Source: Bradyrhizobium murdochi | GTDB taxonomy: Bacteria > Pseudomonadota > Alphaproteobacteria > Rhizobiales > Xanthobacteraceae | Assembly: GCF_000472965.1 (NCBI RefSeq) | Contig: NZ_AXAU01000001.1 | Span: forward strand, 248,001-312,000 | Length of the DNA stretch: 64,000 bases | Reading direction: 5' to 3' | In this document: piece after piece, positions 38,779 to 48,056 of the stretch | Position numbering within the stretch: the first letter of the stretch is position 1 | How the letters are laid out: each line of letters opens with the position of its first letter | Notes under the pieces: model-generated | Databases searched by the model: none | What the model was told of the DNA's origin: nothing | What the model saw: the letters and a program-made list of their open reading frames with translations, nothing else | Made by a program: the position numbers and the translations under genes

Positions 38779-40313
38779 CATGCGCGAGCCCGGTCGAGCA
38801 TCTGCGATATCTGCTCGTCCCATTCTGGATGCAGTTGCTTTAGCGGCGCGAGGAAATGACTCTCGGGCCCTGTCAAATCGTTCATGCGGCTTGCGCAGCG
38901 GCGTGCATCGTCGACCTTGCCGAGCGCGACATGGCAGCATGCGAGCGTTTCCAGTGTAGGACGAAACGTCGGGCGAATGGCGAGCACCGTGTTGGCGGTC
39001 GCAAGGGCACGCTCAGCTTCTCCGGCGAGAAGCTGTGCATAGGCGAGCAGATTGTACCAAGTGAGATTTTGCGGATCGTTCGGATTTAACGCCAGACCAT
39101 GCTCAAGCGGTTCGATTGCCTCTCGCGCCAGGCCCGCGAACAGACGGGCCAGGCCGAGAACCAGATGTCCCAATGCGAAGCTTGAGCTCAATGCGATCGC
39201 TTTCTCGGCTGCCGACACAGCCACCAGCGGCGCATTGCTGTATGCATTGGCAATAGCGAAGGCGTAGTGCGCATACGGATCTCTCGGATCGAGTGCTATC
39301 GCGTGCGCCGCGGCATCCACGCCTTCCTTGCTGTCCGCGCCGGGCGCGTCGCTCCAGCCGTACGCGATTATCCCGGCGCTGACGCGCCCGAGCCAGATGT
39401 GTGATTCCGGCAAGTCCGGGTCGATTGTACAAGCGTGGCGAAAGAGGGCCCGCGCCGCCAGGTGGCCGTCCCGGGTGACCTTGTGGAAATGCCACATTCC
39501 CCGACGCACCAGGTCCCACGCGGTCATGTTGCCGGTATGCCGCATGGCCGCAACGTAGGATTCGCTTTTGAGAAGCTCGGGCTCGATCGCACCCGCGACC
39601 CGCTCGGCGATCTCGTCCTGGATCGCAAAGACATCGGCCATCTCAAGGTCGTAGCGCTCTGCCCATACATTGCTACCATCGCTCGCGTCGATGAATTGCG
39701 CCGTAATGCGCAGCCGCAGCGCGGACTGGCGAACGCTTCCCTGCAGCACGTAACGCGCGCCAAGCTCGCGAGCAGCTTGCAGTGCGTCCATCTGTTTGCC
39801 CTTGAAGATAAAGGCAGAACCGCGCCCGATGACTCGGAACCAGCGAAACCGGGATAGCGCCGTGATGATATCTTCGGTCAGCCCATCGGCGAGATATTCC
39901 TTGTCGGCTTCGCCAATGATGCCGAAAGGCAGAACCGCGATAGAGGGGCGCGACTGGGCGTTGCTCTCAGCGCGCTGCGGCGTGGCGCTCTGCGCCCGAG
40001 AAGCGACCGGTCCAGCAAACCGGTAGCCGACACGCGGAACGGTAGTGATCCATTCAGCGCCGTCATGGGCGGTGCCGAGCAGCTTGCGCAGCGCCGCGAT
40101 CTGGACTGATAGGTTGCTTTCCTCCACGGCGACGCCAGGCCAGGCAACGTCCATCAGGCTCGCTTTGCCGAGGATTTTGCCGGGCGACTGCAGGAAAGCC
40201 TGCAGCAGGAGGAGGCCCTTTTGGCCGACCGCGACCGGTCGGCCGTCCCGCGACAGCATTCCGCGATCCATATCAAGCATGAATGGGCCAAACGTGAAGG
40301 GCGCACTGGGCAT
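38778..40313 (-). CDS. Winged-helix regulator with TolB-like and TPR domains
   Basis: This 511-residue protein has an N-terminal OmpR/PhoB-type DNA-binding domain (residues 1-100, ESNLSVQIAALRKLLG and TVPRVGYRF). A domain seen in bacterial cyclase and CadC-like proteins follows (SIAVLPFGIIGE to about 250), then TPR-like helices to the end. There is no transmembrane segment, so it is a cytoplasmic one-component regulator of unknown signal. It diverges from the cupin gene, the likely target. Confidence 0.82.
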   Translation of the reverse strand: MPSAPFTFGPFMLDMDRGMLSRDGRPVAVGQKGLLLLQAFLQSPGKILGKASLMDVAWPGVAVEESNLSVQIAALRKLLGTAHDGAEWITTVPRVGYRFAGPVASRAQSATPQRAESNAQSRPSIAVLPFGIIGEADKEYLADGLTEDIITALSRFRWFRVIGRGSAFIFKGKQMDALQAARELGARYVLQGSVRQSALRLRITAQFIDASDGSNVWAERYDLEMADVFAIQDEIAERVAGAIEPELLKSESYVAAMRHTGNMTAWDLVRRGMWHFHKVTRDGHLAARALFRHACTIDPDLPESHIWLGRVSAGIIAYGWSDAPGADSKEGVDAAAHAIALDPRDPYAHYAFAIANAYSNAPLVAVSAAEKAIALSSSFALGHLVLGLARLFAGLAREAIEPLEHGLALNPNDPQNLTWYNLLAYAQLLAGEAERALATANTVLAIRPTFRPTLETLACCHVALGKVDDARRCASRMNDLTGPESHFLAPLKQLHPEWDEQISQMLDRARA

Positions 40314-40434
40314 GCGGCGAGCTTACCGGGCTTTGGAAGAATTTGGAATTTTTCGGACCGATCTTTGAGACTCCGGCCGTCCAGACGAGTGATCTTGCGC
40401 ATGTTGGGTAAAAACCCGAACCGGAGAGATGAAA

Positions 40435-40881
40435 ATGAGCAACATGATCGTACGGGAACGGCACGGCGTGGACTCGGGAGCTGGCGGGAAGGGGTTCGTC
40501 GTGAAGGGAAGTGCCAGCTACCGCGCCGAGCAGGGTTCTGACTATCAGCCGGGGATCAGTGCGGAGACTGTCGGCTCGAAGATGATTTGGCTCGGTATTA
40601 TCACCCTGCCAGCCGGCCGACGCACCAAAGCCCATGTCCACGAGCATCATGAGACGGCGCTCTACATGATGAGCGGAGACGAGCTGGAGATCTGGACCGG
40701 CGACCAGCTACAGCACTGTGAAAAGGTGCACCCCGGTGACTACATCTATATTCCGGCGGGCGTCCTGCACGTTGCGGTTAATCGCGCCGCCACGCCGTCG
40801 GTCTTCGTCGGATCGCGTAGTGAGGCGACTGCGCAGGAGAGCGTGGTGATGCGGCCGGAGATGGACGAGCGGGTCCCGTGA
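40435..40881 (+). CDS. Cupin domain protein
   Basis: This 148-residue protein has a single cupin barrel with metal-ligand motif HVHEHHETALYMMSGDE and the second motif PGDYIYIPAGVLHVAVN. Its substrate is unknown. Two ATGs are close together; GGAG is well spaced only for the ATG at 40435. It is transcribed divergently from the winged-helix/TPR regulator, with 121 bases between starts. Confidence 0.82.
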   Translation: MSNMIVRERHGVDSGAGGKGFVVKGSASYRAEQGSDYQPGISAETVGSKMIWLGIITLPAGRRTKAHVHEHHETALYMMSGDELEIWTGDQLQHCEKVHPGDYIYIPAGVLHVAVNRAATPSVFVGSRSEATAQESVVMRPEMDERVP

Positions 40882-40933
40882 GTGGCCACTGGCGATCCTG
40901 ACGCAGTGAGCGGCGACAAGCTGATCGAAAAAG

Positions 40934-40963
40934 AACCCCGCGGTGAAAGCCGCGGGGCTTTGA
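40934..40963. terminator. Bidirectional terminator after the cupin gene
   Basis: ACCCCGCGG and CCGCGGGGCTTTG enclose TGAAAG, with an A-rich left flank. It is almost the same hairpin as the one after hppA and lies between convergent genes. Confidence 0.8.
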
Positions 40964-40985
40964 TTTTGGATGAGACGTCTGGCGC

Positions 40986-41990
40986 TCAGCCTGCATCCAT
41001 CTGCAGGCCTTCGCGCTTGATGATCTCGCCGAACTTCGCCGTCTCGGCCTGCACGAAATCGGAGAACTGTTGTGGCGTTCCCCAGTCGGCGGTCGCGCCC
41101 ATCTTCCCGATCGTCTTCTTGACGTCATCCCGCGCCAGCATCGCCTTGATCTCCTTGTTGAGCGCTTCAACGGCGGGAGCGGGCGTGGCCTTCGGCAGGA
41201 AGATGCCAAACCAGGAGGAGACGTCGAACTTCGAAAGCTCCGGCGCGCTTTCGCGCATCGTTGGAACGTTCGGGGCGAGTGTGCTGCGCTCGGGCGTGGT
41301 GACGGCGAGCGCGGTGAGTTTGCCTTCCTGGGTCTGCGGCAGCGTCGGGTAGAGATTGTCGAACAGGATCTGGATATCGCCGGCCAGCGCCGCCTGCAGC
41401 GCGGGGCCTGCGCCGCGGAACGGCACGTGCACCATCTTCAATCCGGTGAGCTGCAGGAACCAGGCGCCCGTGAGGTGAGGGCTCTGGCCTACGCCTGAGG
41501 AGGCATAGGTGAGCTTGTCCGGATTGGCCTTGATGTAGGCGATCAATTCGCCGATCGACTTGATGCCGGTCGACGGATGCGCCGACACGATATTCGGAAT
41601 CCGGATCATGTTGCTGACCGGCTGCAACTGGTCGGCCTTGTAGGTCATGTTGCGGAAGATGCTGTAGGCAATCGCATTCGGACCGGGATTACCGACCAGG
41701 ATGACATGGCCGTCCGCCTTGCCCCGCACGACTTCGCCGGTGCCGATGGTGCCGCCGCCGCCCGAGCGGTTTTCCACGACCGCGGACTGGCCCCAGGCGG
41801 TCTGCAGATGTGCGGCCAACAGCCGTCCCATCACGTCGGTGCTGCCGCCGGCTGCCGCTGGCACGATGAGACGCACGGTCTCGGTCGGGCGCCAGTCGGA
41901 GCCGTAACTCGCGCGCGGCAAGATCGCCGCAGCGGAAATGCCCGCGGCTCCGGTCAACACACGGCGGCGAGAAAAAGTTCTAATCGTCAC
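40986..41990 (-). CDS. Bug/TctC-family periplasmic solute-binding protein
   Basis: This 334-residue protein has a twin-arginine signal (SRRRVLTGAAGISAAAI) and the TctC/Bug fold: VRLIVPAAAGGSTDVMGR, VVENRSGGGGTIG and GVGQSPHLTGAW are typical. These proteins bind carboxylates or aromatic acids for tripartite tricarboxylate transporters, but no TctA/TctB membrane genes are adjacent; such orphan Bug proteins are common. Confidence 0.88.
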   Translation of the reverse strand: MTIRTFSRRRVLTGAAGISAAAILPRASYGSDWRPTETVRLIVPAAAGGSTDVMGRLLAAHLQTAWGQSAVVENRSGGGGTIGTGEVVRGKADGHVILVGNPGPNAIAYSIFRNMTYKADQLQPVSNMIRIPNIVSAHPSTGIKSIGELIAYIKANPDKLTYASSGVGQSPHLTGAWFLQLTGLKMVHVPFRGAGPALQAALAGDIQILFDNLYPTLPQTQEGKLTALAVTTPERSTLAPNVPTMRESAPELSKFDVSSWFGIFLPKATPAPAVEALNKEIKAMLARDDVKKTIGKMGATADWGTPQQFSDFVQAETAKFGEIIKREGLQMDAG

Positions 41991-42173
41991 AAGTTAACTC
42001 CCTGCTGAATCATTATTGATTGGCAGCGAGCCTAGGCAACGCGCGCATGCAGGGCAAGCGGGCGACTTGGCACAGGTTTTCCGCCTCGCGGAACAGGCGA
42101 AATCGCTATGACGTTTTCGAGCGAAGTGCATGCGGTTCGCTTAGCGACAACGCAAAGACAAAGTGCGGAGCTT

Positions 42174-42194
42174 GGTTCTGATTCAATCAGAACC
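42174..42194. repeat. Perfect palindrome GGTTCTGATT
   Basis: GGTTCTGATT and AATCAGAACC flank a single C. The same motif recurs at 50091-50115. Here it lies just after the end of bamE and could be a factor-dependent terminator or RNA end. Confidence 0.7.
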
Positions 42195-42202
42195 GATTGG
42201 CG

Positions 42203-42688
42203 CTAGTTAAAGCTGAGTAGCTTGAACAGCGGCGTCAGGTAGCTGAGCTCCTGGCCGGACGTCGGCGTGGTGCGGCTGATGAAGTCGAAGATCTTGCCGT
42301 CCTGCAATCCGTAATTGGCGAGCCGCGTCACCTGGCGATTCTTGTCGAAATAGATCGCGATCACGCGCTGGTCGACCACCTGCTGATTCATGAACGCGAC
42401 TTTGCGCTCGGAGCGCTGCGAGATGTAGTAAAACACCTCGCCGTTCAAGGTCGCGACCGTGGATGGCGTTCCCATCACGATCAGCACCTGGTCCTGGCTG
42501 GCGCCGATCGGAATCTGCTCCAACGCGTTGGGCGGCAGGATGTAGCCCTTCTGGAACTGCTCGCCGGTGCATCCGGCGAGAGCGGCGCAGACCAGTGCGA
42601 CGGCTGCGGCGGCGCGAAAGCCGCGCCGGCGCGCGGTCAGGCGGCGCGGCGTGGACACGCGGGCGCTCAGGTGGCTCATTTCGGTCAT
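42203..42688 (-). CDS. bamE: Outer membrane assembly factor BamE (SmpA/OmlA lipoprotein)
   Basis: This 161-residue lipoprotein supports beta-barrel assembly by the BAM complex. A signal peptide with lipobox (ALAGC) precedes the BamE domain: IPIGASQDQVLIVMGTPS and VFYYISQR are typical. The frame is open to 42796, but the ATG at 42688 gives a sensible leader; 42679 is an alternative. The gene diverges from the cytochrome c chaperone gene, and both promoters share about 105 bases. Confidence 0.88.
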   Translation of the reverse strand: MTEMSHLSARVSTPRRLTARRRGFRAAAAVALVCAALAGCTGEQFQKGYILPPNALEQIPIGASQDQVLIVMGTPSTVATLNGEVFYYISQRSERKVAFMNQQVVDQRVIAIYFDKNRQVTRLANYGLQDGKIFDFISRTTPTSGQELSYLTPLFKLLSFN

Positions 42689-42795
42689 CTCAGGAATTCG
42701 CCCGTCCTCTTGCATCGCGCGGTGCGTTGACGTACCGGGCAGCACGCTGGATTGCAACATGCGCGGCCCGGGAGGGCTCGCGTACGGAACCCACA

Positions 42796-43347
42796 ATGCT
42801 TTGGCCGTTCAATCACTTCAGGAAACCCCGGACGCCGCTGCGCGGCACCATCGAGGCCATCTATGGCATGATCGTGACGCAGGCGCGAGAACCGTTGTTT
42901 TATCGGGACTTTGGGGTTCCGGATACGGTTAACGGCCGTTTTGACCTGCTTCTCCTGCACTTGTGGCTGGTCCTGCGGCGGCTGAAGTCGGTGGAGGGCG
43001 GTACGACGCTGTCGCAGGGGCTATTCGACCATTTTTGCGACGATATGGACGATAATCTGCGTGAGATGGGGGTTGGAGACCTCGCGGTGCCGAAGCGCAT
43101 GCAGGCCTTCGGCGAAGCCTTCTATGGCCGGACCGCGGCCTATGACCTAGCGCTGACCGAGGGCCGCGAGGCACTGGCGCAGGCGATGTGCAAGAATATC
43201 CTGAATGGCGAGAACATCGAAAAGGCCCGGCTGCTTGCCGCCTACGCCGAGGCGGCAATGGCGGGCCTCGACAGCCTCGACGAGGCGACGCTGGTGAGCG
43301 GCCGGGGCAAGTTTCCCTCGCCGGAGAAAGCAGGCGCGCAGCAATGA
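42796..43347 (+). CDS. Ubiquinol-cytochrome c chaperone (CBP3 family)
   Basis: This 183-residue protein is the bacterial homologue of mitochondrial Cbp3, which helps assemble cytochrome b of the bc1 complex. The family core (REPLFYRDFGVPDTVNGRFD) and the helical C-terminal part are present. The stop overlaps the next gene by four bases, so the two are coupled. Confidence 0.9.
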   Translation: MLWPFNHFRKPRTPLRGTIEAIYGMIVTQAREPLFYRDFGVPDTVNGRFDLLLLHLWLVLRRLKSVEGGTTLSQGLFDHFCDDMDDNLREMGVGDLAVPKRMQAFGEAFYGRTAAYDLALTEGREALAQAMCKNILNGENIEKARLLAAYAEAAMAGLDSLDEATLVSGRGKFPSPEKAGAQQ

Positions 43348-43928
43348 GCAAGACTGGCACAGAGAAGCCCGACCCGTGGCGTGTTCCCGTTGCGGTGGCG
43401 CAGATCCCGGAGACGGGCCTACATCGTGATATCGAGGCCGACCAGGCTATCCGCAAAGCCGTCGCCGACACGGGCGGCTTGCGCGAGGTGCTATCGGCGG
43501 GGGCTTCCTTCGACGTGACGCCGAAGAGCGGCGGCCGCTTCCATGTGGCCGGCCATGTGCGGGCGCGGATCGGGCAGACCTGCGTTGTGACGCTGGAAGA
43601 CATCGAGAACGACATCGACGAGCCGATCGATCTGATTTTCGCGCCGCCCGAGCAGGTCCCGCAGATGGCCGCGCTGGTCGATGAGGCCGAAGAGAGCGAT
43701 GACGAGACGCCCGATCCGCCCGAGCCGATCGAGAACGGCATCATCGATCTCGGCAGGGTTGCCACCGATGCATTGTATCTCGCGGTCGATCCATATCCGC
43801 GCAAACCCGGCGCCGTATTTGAGCCGATGGTTGAAGCCGCCGATCCCGAGGATCACCCGTTCGCGGCGCTCAAGGCGTTGAAGGCGTCACCGAGGAAATC
43901 CGGCACCAGGAAGCCCAAAGGCAAGTAG
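43344..43928 (+). CDS. YceD/DUF177 family protein
   Basis: This 194-residue acidic protein matches DUF177 (YceD), linked in other bacteria to 23S rRNA maturation or to the rpmF-plsX-fabH operon. The VTLEDIENDIDEPIDLIFAP strand and NGIIDLGRVATDALYLAVDP motif are typical. It is followed by plsX after 300 bases; rpmF is not in between, unlike enterobacteria. Confidence 0.85.
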   Translation: MSKTGTEKPDPWRVPVAVAQIPETGLHRDIEADQAIRKAVADTGGLREVLSAGASFDVTPKSGGRFHVAGHVRARIGQTCVVTLEDIENDIDEPIDLIFAPPEQVPQMAALVDEAEESDDETPDPPEPIENGIIDLGRVATDALYLAVDPYPRKPGAVFEPMVEAADPEDHPFAALKALKASPRKSGTRKPKGK

Positions 43929-44230
43929 CCGGCGGCTAAAGTAGTCCATGAGGCCGCATTCGGTTTGAGGTAGCTGCGTTATCTCGCCAGGAATCCTAAA
44001 TAAGGCATTGAATTATCTGAATATATTTCTTATTCTTGACTTCGGGCCACACCGCTTCGCTTTTGCCAAAAGACGGCGGTCAAGAGGTTGTGTCGGGCCG
44101 GGGACACGCTATTGTCGCCGCCCGGCGGAGGTGCAGTATCGCGTTTCGCCGAGCACCGCCTAATGGTGCCATTCCAGTGCACCGCCGGCCTCTACGAGGG
44201 CCGCCAAGAGATCAGGTTTCCGGGACGTTC
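43929..44230 (+). promoter_or_regulatory. Control region of plsX
   Basis: About 300 bases without a gene separate the yceD-like gene from plsX. An AT-rich stretch at about 44005-44040 (TGAATATATTTCTTATTCTT) is the likeliest promoter area. The frame of plsX is open through part of this region but lacks conserved sequence. Confidence 0.4.
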
Positions 44231-45277
44231 ATGCCGCAAAAGGTTCGCATCGCGCTTGACGCCATGGGTGGCGATGTCGGCGCATCGGTCGTCATTCCCG
44301 GCGCCGCAATTTCTTTGAATCGGCATCCCGACAGCGAATTTCTGCTTTACGGCGACAGCAAGCAGATCGACGAACAACTCGCCAAGTACCCGGCGCTGCA
44401 AAAGGCGTCGCGCGTGATCCACACCGACGTCACTGTGAGCATGCACGACAAGCCGAGCCAGGCGTTGCGTCGCGGCCGCAAGACGTCGTCGATGTGGCTT
44501 GCGATCGATGCGGTGAAGAGAAAGGAGGCCGACGTCGCGGTCTCCGCGGGCAATACCGGCGCGCTGATGGCGATGGCGCGTTTCCATCTGCACACCATGC
44601 AGGGGATCGATCGTCCGGCCATTGCCGGCGTGTGGCCGACAGCGCGCGGCGATTCCGTCGTGCTCGACCTCGGCGCCACGATCGGCGGCGACGCGCACCA
44701 TCTCGTGGCGCTGGCGGTGATGGGCAGCGCAATGGCGAGCGTGCTGTTGAACCGGGAACGGCCTACCGTCGGCCTCCTCAACATCGGGGTCGAGGAGATC
44801 AAGGGCCATGAGGAGATCCGCGAGGCGGCCGAGCTGCTGCGCGCGTCGCAGCTCAATTATATCGGCTTCGTCGAGGGCGACGGAATCGGCCAGGGCGCGG
44901 CCGATGTGATCGTGTCGGAAGGTTTTAGCGGCAACATCGCGCTGAAGGCTGCGGAGGGAACCGCGCGCCAGATGGCGGACTTCCTGCGCCAGGCCATGAA
45001 GAGCAGTTGGCTGTCCCGGATCGGTTACCTGTTCGCCCGCGGCGCGTTCAAGGCGCTGCGGGACAAGCTCGACCCGAACAAATCCAATGGCGGTGTGTTG
45101 CTCGGCCTCAAAGGCGTGGTTGTCAAAAGCCATGGCGGAATCAGCGCCGAAGGCTTTGCCTACGCAGTCGATGTTGGCTATGAGATGGTCCGCTGCGATC
45201 TCCTCACCAAGATCAATCAGATGATAAATAGCGACGGCAGTGCGCTGGCACCGACCGCGCAGGAGGCTGTCTCGTGA
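44231..45277 (+). CDS. plsX: Phosphate acyltransferase PlsX
   Basis: This 348-residue enzyme makes acyl-phosphate from acyl-ACP for phospholipid synthesis. The N-terminal [32 protein letters not shown] and [13 protein letters not shown] motifs identify it. The ATG at 44231 matches the family N-terminus although the frame is open to 44036. The stop overlaps fabH by four bases. Confidence 0.95.
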   Translation: MPQKVRIALDAMGGDVGASVVIPGAAISLNRHPDSEFLLYGDSKQIDEQLAKYPALQKASRVIHTDVTVSMHDKPSQALRRGRKTSSMWLAIDAVKRKEADVAVSAGNTGALMAMARFHLHTMQGIDRPAIAGVWPTARGDSVVLDLGATIGGDAHHLVALAVMGSAMASVLLNRERPTVGLLNIGVEEIKGHEEIREAAELLRASQLNYIGFVEGDGIGQGAADVIVSEGFSGNIALKAAEGTARQMADFLRQAMKSSWLSRIGYLFARGAFKALRDKLDPNKSNGGVLLGLKGVVVKSHGGISAEGFAYAVDVGYEMVRCDLLTKINQMINSDGSALAPTAQEAVS

Positions 45278-46251
45278 CTGCGAAACGTTCGGTGGTGCTG
45301 GGCTGCGGCTCTTACCTGCCGCAGAAGGTGCTGACCAATGCCGAACTGGCGGCCCGAATCGATACTTCGGACGAGTGGATCGTGCAGCGTACCGGCATTC
45401 GGGAGCGCCACATCGCGGCCGAAGGCGAGTTCACCTCGCACCTGGCGATCAACGCCGCGCGCGCGGCGCTGGAACATGCCGGTCTCGACGCCCAGGCGAT
45501 CGACCTGATCGTTCTCGCGACCTCGACGCCGGACAATACCTTTCCGGCCACCGCTGTTGCAGTCCAGAACGGGCTCGGCATCCATCATGGCGCCGCCTTC
45601 GATCTGCAGGCGGTGTGCTCCGGCTTCGTCTTCGCGCTCGCAACCGCCGACAATTTCCTGCGCTCCGGCGCCTACAAGCGCGCGCTGGTGGTTGGTGCGG
45701 AGACGTTTTCGCGCATTCTCGACTGGAACGACCGCGGCACCTGCGTGCTGTTCGGCGACGGCGCCGGCGCGGTCGTACTGGAAGCGCAGGACCAGCCGGG
45801 TTTGCCTTCCGATCGCGGCGTGCTCACGACCCATCTGCGCTCGGACGGCCGGCATCAGTCGAAGCTCTTCGTGGACGGCGGCCCGTCCACGACGCAGACC
45901 GTCGGTCATCTCCGGATGGAGGGCCGCGAAGTGTTCAAGCACGCGGTCGGCATGATCACGGACGTGATCGTGGATGCCTTCAATGCGACCGGGACGACGG
46001 CCGAGGACATCGACTGGTTCATCCCGCATCAGGCCAATAAGCGAATCATCGATGCTTCGGCGCATAAGCTTCATATTGCGCCGCAGAAGGTGGTGTTGAC
46101 CGTCGATTTGCACGGCAACACGTCGGCTGCGTCGATCCCGCTGGCGCTCGCGGTTGCCGTCAAGGACGGGCGGGTAAAGAAGGGCGATCTGGTGCTGTTC
46201 GAGGCCATGGGCGGCGGCTTCACCTGGGGTTCCGCGCTGGTGCGCTGGTAG
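45274..46251 (+). CDS. fabH: Beta-ketoacyl-ACP synthase III
   Basis: This 325-residue condensing enzyme starts fatty acid synthesis from acetyl-CoA and malonyl-ACP. The catalytic triad is C115 ([10 protein letters not shown]), H252 (IPHQANKRI) and N282 (LHGNTSAAS). It is coupled to plsX by a GTGA overlap, as in many bacteria. Confidence 0.96.
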   Translation: MTAKRSVVLGCGSYLPQKVLTNAELAARIDTSDEWIVQRTGIRERHIAAEGEFTSHLAINAARAALEHAGLDAQAIDLIVLATSTPDNTFPATAVAVQNGLGIHHGAAFDLQAVCSGFVFALATADNFLRSGAYKRALVVGAETFSRILDWNDRGTCVLFGDGAGAVVLEAQDQPGLPSDRGVLTTHLRSDGRHQSKLFVDGGPSTTQTVGHLRMEGREVFKHAVGMITDVIVDAFNATGTTAEDIDWFIPHQANKRIIDASAHKLHIAPQKVVLTVDLHGNTSAASIPLALAVAVKDGRVKKGDLVLFEAMGGGFTWGSALVRW

Positions 46252-46315
46252 ACGCGGCGCCAAAATGCTGTTTAAAATTGTAGTGCGGTTCCATGCTTCT
46301 GCATGATGGTCGCTG

Positions 46316-46344
46316 TTGACCATTGCGTGCTAACCTCATAATTT
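46316..46344 (+). promoter_or_regulatory. Candidate sigma-70 promoter of ihfA
   Basis: TTGACC and TAATTT are separated by 17 bases and lie about 40 bases before the ihfA start. The spacing and position are good, but the assignment is by eye. Confidence 0.45.
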
Positions 46345-46384
46345 CAGGGAATAAATTTTGTTCGCCGAGAGTGCGGGGCAGGCG

Positions 46385-46714
46385 ATGACCGGGACCGGAA
46401 AAACAGTCACACGCGTCGATTTGTGCGAGGCGGTCTACCAGAAGGTGGGCCTCTCGCGAACGGAATCCTCGGCGTTTGTTGAGCTCGTTCTGAAAGAAAT
46501 TACCGATTGCCTGGAGAAGGGCGAGACGGTGAAGCTGTCGTCGTTCGGCTCCTTCATGGTGCGCAAGAAGGGTCAGCGTATCGGACGTAATCCGAAGACC
46601 GGTACTGAAGTGCCGATCTCGCCGCGTCGCGTGATGGTGTTCAAACCATCCGCTATTCTGAAGCAGCGGATCAACGGGCACACGCCCGGCAATGGCGAAA
46701 GCAAGACCGATTAA
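46385..46714 (+). CDS. ihfA: Integration host factor subunit alpha
   Basis: This 109-residue DNA-bending protein forms a heterodimer with IHF-beta and shapes promoters and the nucleoid. The DNA-contact arm [20 protein letters not shown] and the helical [16 protein letters not shown] are typical. A TTG at 46358 extends the frame, but the ATG at 46385 follows GGGGCAGG. A MerR-family gene follows after 91 bases, the usual neighbour. Confidence 0.95.
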   Translation: MTGTGKTVTRVDLCEAVYQKVGLSRTESSAFVELVLKEITDCLEKGETVKLSSFGSFMVRKKGQRIGRNPKTGTEVPISPRRVMVFKPSAILKQRINGHTPGNGESKTD

Positions 46715-46805
46715 GAAGACCGACTAGCGAGATCGAGTAACACGGCCGCGTAGCAAGGCGAGTACCGCGTCTTCACCAACGAAATAAGTTGAGAGGAGCT
46801 GGCAC

Positions 46806-47360
46806 TTGGACAAGGCCCCGGATGCGTTTCGCACCATTAGCGAAGTCGCTGAAGAACTCGACATTCCCCAACACGTGCTGCGGTTTTGGGAGACGCGGTT
46901 CGCCCAGATCAAGCCGATGAAGCGAAGCGGCGGGCGGCGTTACTACCGCCCGGACGATGTTGATCTGCTGAAGGGCATCCGCCGTCTGCTGTACGGCGAG
47001 GGCTATACGATCCGCGGCGTGCAGCGGATCCTCAAAGAGCACGGCATCAAATCGGTGCAGGGCCTCGCCGACCAGACCTCGGCGGTCACTTTCGGCGCAG
47101 TCGAGGAAGCGATCGGCCTCAGCCTGCAGGAGCCCGACGAGGGCGAGATCCCGACCGTCGCAGCCGACGACGAGGATTACGAGACCGAAGAGAAGGAAAT
47201 CGATTACCGCTTCGTCGACACCGACGACGACGGCATTTTGCTGCCATTTGCGAGGGCCAAGCCGGGACCATCGGACGCCGACCGCGAGCGCCTGGAGCGG
47301 GTGCTGCAGGACTTGATCGCCTGCAAGCAATTGCTGGATAACGCAATGAAGGACGGCTGA
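46806..47360 (+). CDS. MerR-family transcriptional regulator next to ihfA
   Basis: This 184-residue protein has an N-terminal MerR winged helix ([20 protein letters not shown], then [12 protein letters not shown]) and an acidic C-terminal region ending in a short helix. It lacks metal-binding cysteines. The start is TTG behind GAGGAG. The pairing with ihfA, fabH and plsX is widespread in alphaproteobacteria, and its targets are unknown. Confidence 0.88.
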   Translation: MDKAPDAFRTISEVAEELDIPQHVLRFWETRFAQIKPMKRSGGRRYYRPDDVDLLKGIRRLLYGEGYTIRGVQRILKEHGIKSVQGLADQTSAVTFGAVEEAIGLSLQEPDEGEIPTVAADDEDYETEEKEIDYRFVDTDDDGILLPFARAKPGPSDADRERLERVLQDLIACKQLLDNAMKDG

Positions 47361-47450
47361 GCGGGCGGGCGGAACTGCCGGTCTGTCGGCCGCAATGAGG
47401 CCGCTCTCCTGCCTTGCGCCGGGCGCCGATCGCAGCTAATGGAACGGCAT

Positions 47451-47528
47451 CGGAGCGTGGCGCAGCCCGGTTAGCGCACTAGTCTGGGAGACTAGGGGTC
47501 GAAGGTTCAAATCCTTTCGCTCCGACCA
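47451..47528 (+). tRNA. tRNA-Pro (anticodon GGG)
   Basis: The sequence folds as a full cloverleaf: acceptor CGGAGCG/CGCTCCG, D arm GCGC/GCGC, anticodon stem CTAGT/ACTAG with loop CTGGGAG, and T arm GAAGG-TTCAAAT-CCTTT. It has an encoded CCA end, and the GGG anticodon reads proline codons CCC/CCU. Confidence 0.96.
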
Positions 47529-47559
47529 TTTCTTTCACGGGTGGCGATTTTGATCGCTG

Positions 47560-47688
47560 CTAGATGCCGAGAACCCAGACGGCAACAATGGTCCCCAACA
47601 CAGCTATTCCGCTGACTGTCCAGCCCGTCAAATAGGCCGCACCATCGGTTTCCGGTCGATCCACCATGGTATCGCGCCACTGGGTCAT
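47560..47688 (-). CDS. 42-residue single-span membrane protein
   Basis: This small frame starts with ATG at 47688 behind an ideal CAGGAGGC and encodes MTQWRDTMVDRPETDG, then a hydrophobic segment (VSGIAVLGTIVAVWVLGI) that runs to the C-terminus. A polar N-terminus plus one helix is typical of small regulatory or stress membrane proteins. It lies between tRNA-Pro and the DapA-family gene on the other strand. A preceding frame (47685-47795, minus, 36 codons) ends in an ATGA overlap with it and also has an AGGAGG nearby, so the two may be coupled. Confidence 0.65.
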   Translation of the reverse strand: MTQWRDTMVDRPETDGAAYLTGWTVSGIAVLGTIVAVWVLGI

Positions 47689-48056
47689 GGCGGCCTCCTG
47701 TTCATTTTTATTGATACTGCCTCCTGTTTGTAAGTCGCTGCCGTGGGCTCAAGGTTCAAGCGGCGCGGGCCGCGAAATAATTCCCCGCGCTTCATGATCC
47801 AACCAAGCTCGATACCTGCACATATCCAACCGGTCGGAGACGCGCGGCGCCCTGGGCATGCCGGCTGTGGGTTCTTCAACCTCAGGGCACTGTGCCATGC
47901 GGAGGAATTTTGCACGGCATTTCCGATGCCCTGCCGTGTCAATTCCGCAACTGGATCGCGGTCCCGACCTTCAATAGGCTTGCCGCAACCCGGCGGGCAG
48001 GTCGGGAAAAGGGGATACACCCCGTTATCAGGGAATCGAAACGCGAGGGTCAACCC
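47689..48056. other. Region between the 42-residue gene and the DapA-family gene
   Basis: About 370 bases hold the divergent promoters. A second CAGGAGGC copy lies at 47719-47726. A minus-strand frame ending at 47685 and a plus-strand frame from 47743 are open but lack protein-like features, apart from the possible 36-codon leader noted for the small gene. Confidence 0.35.
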
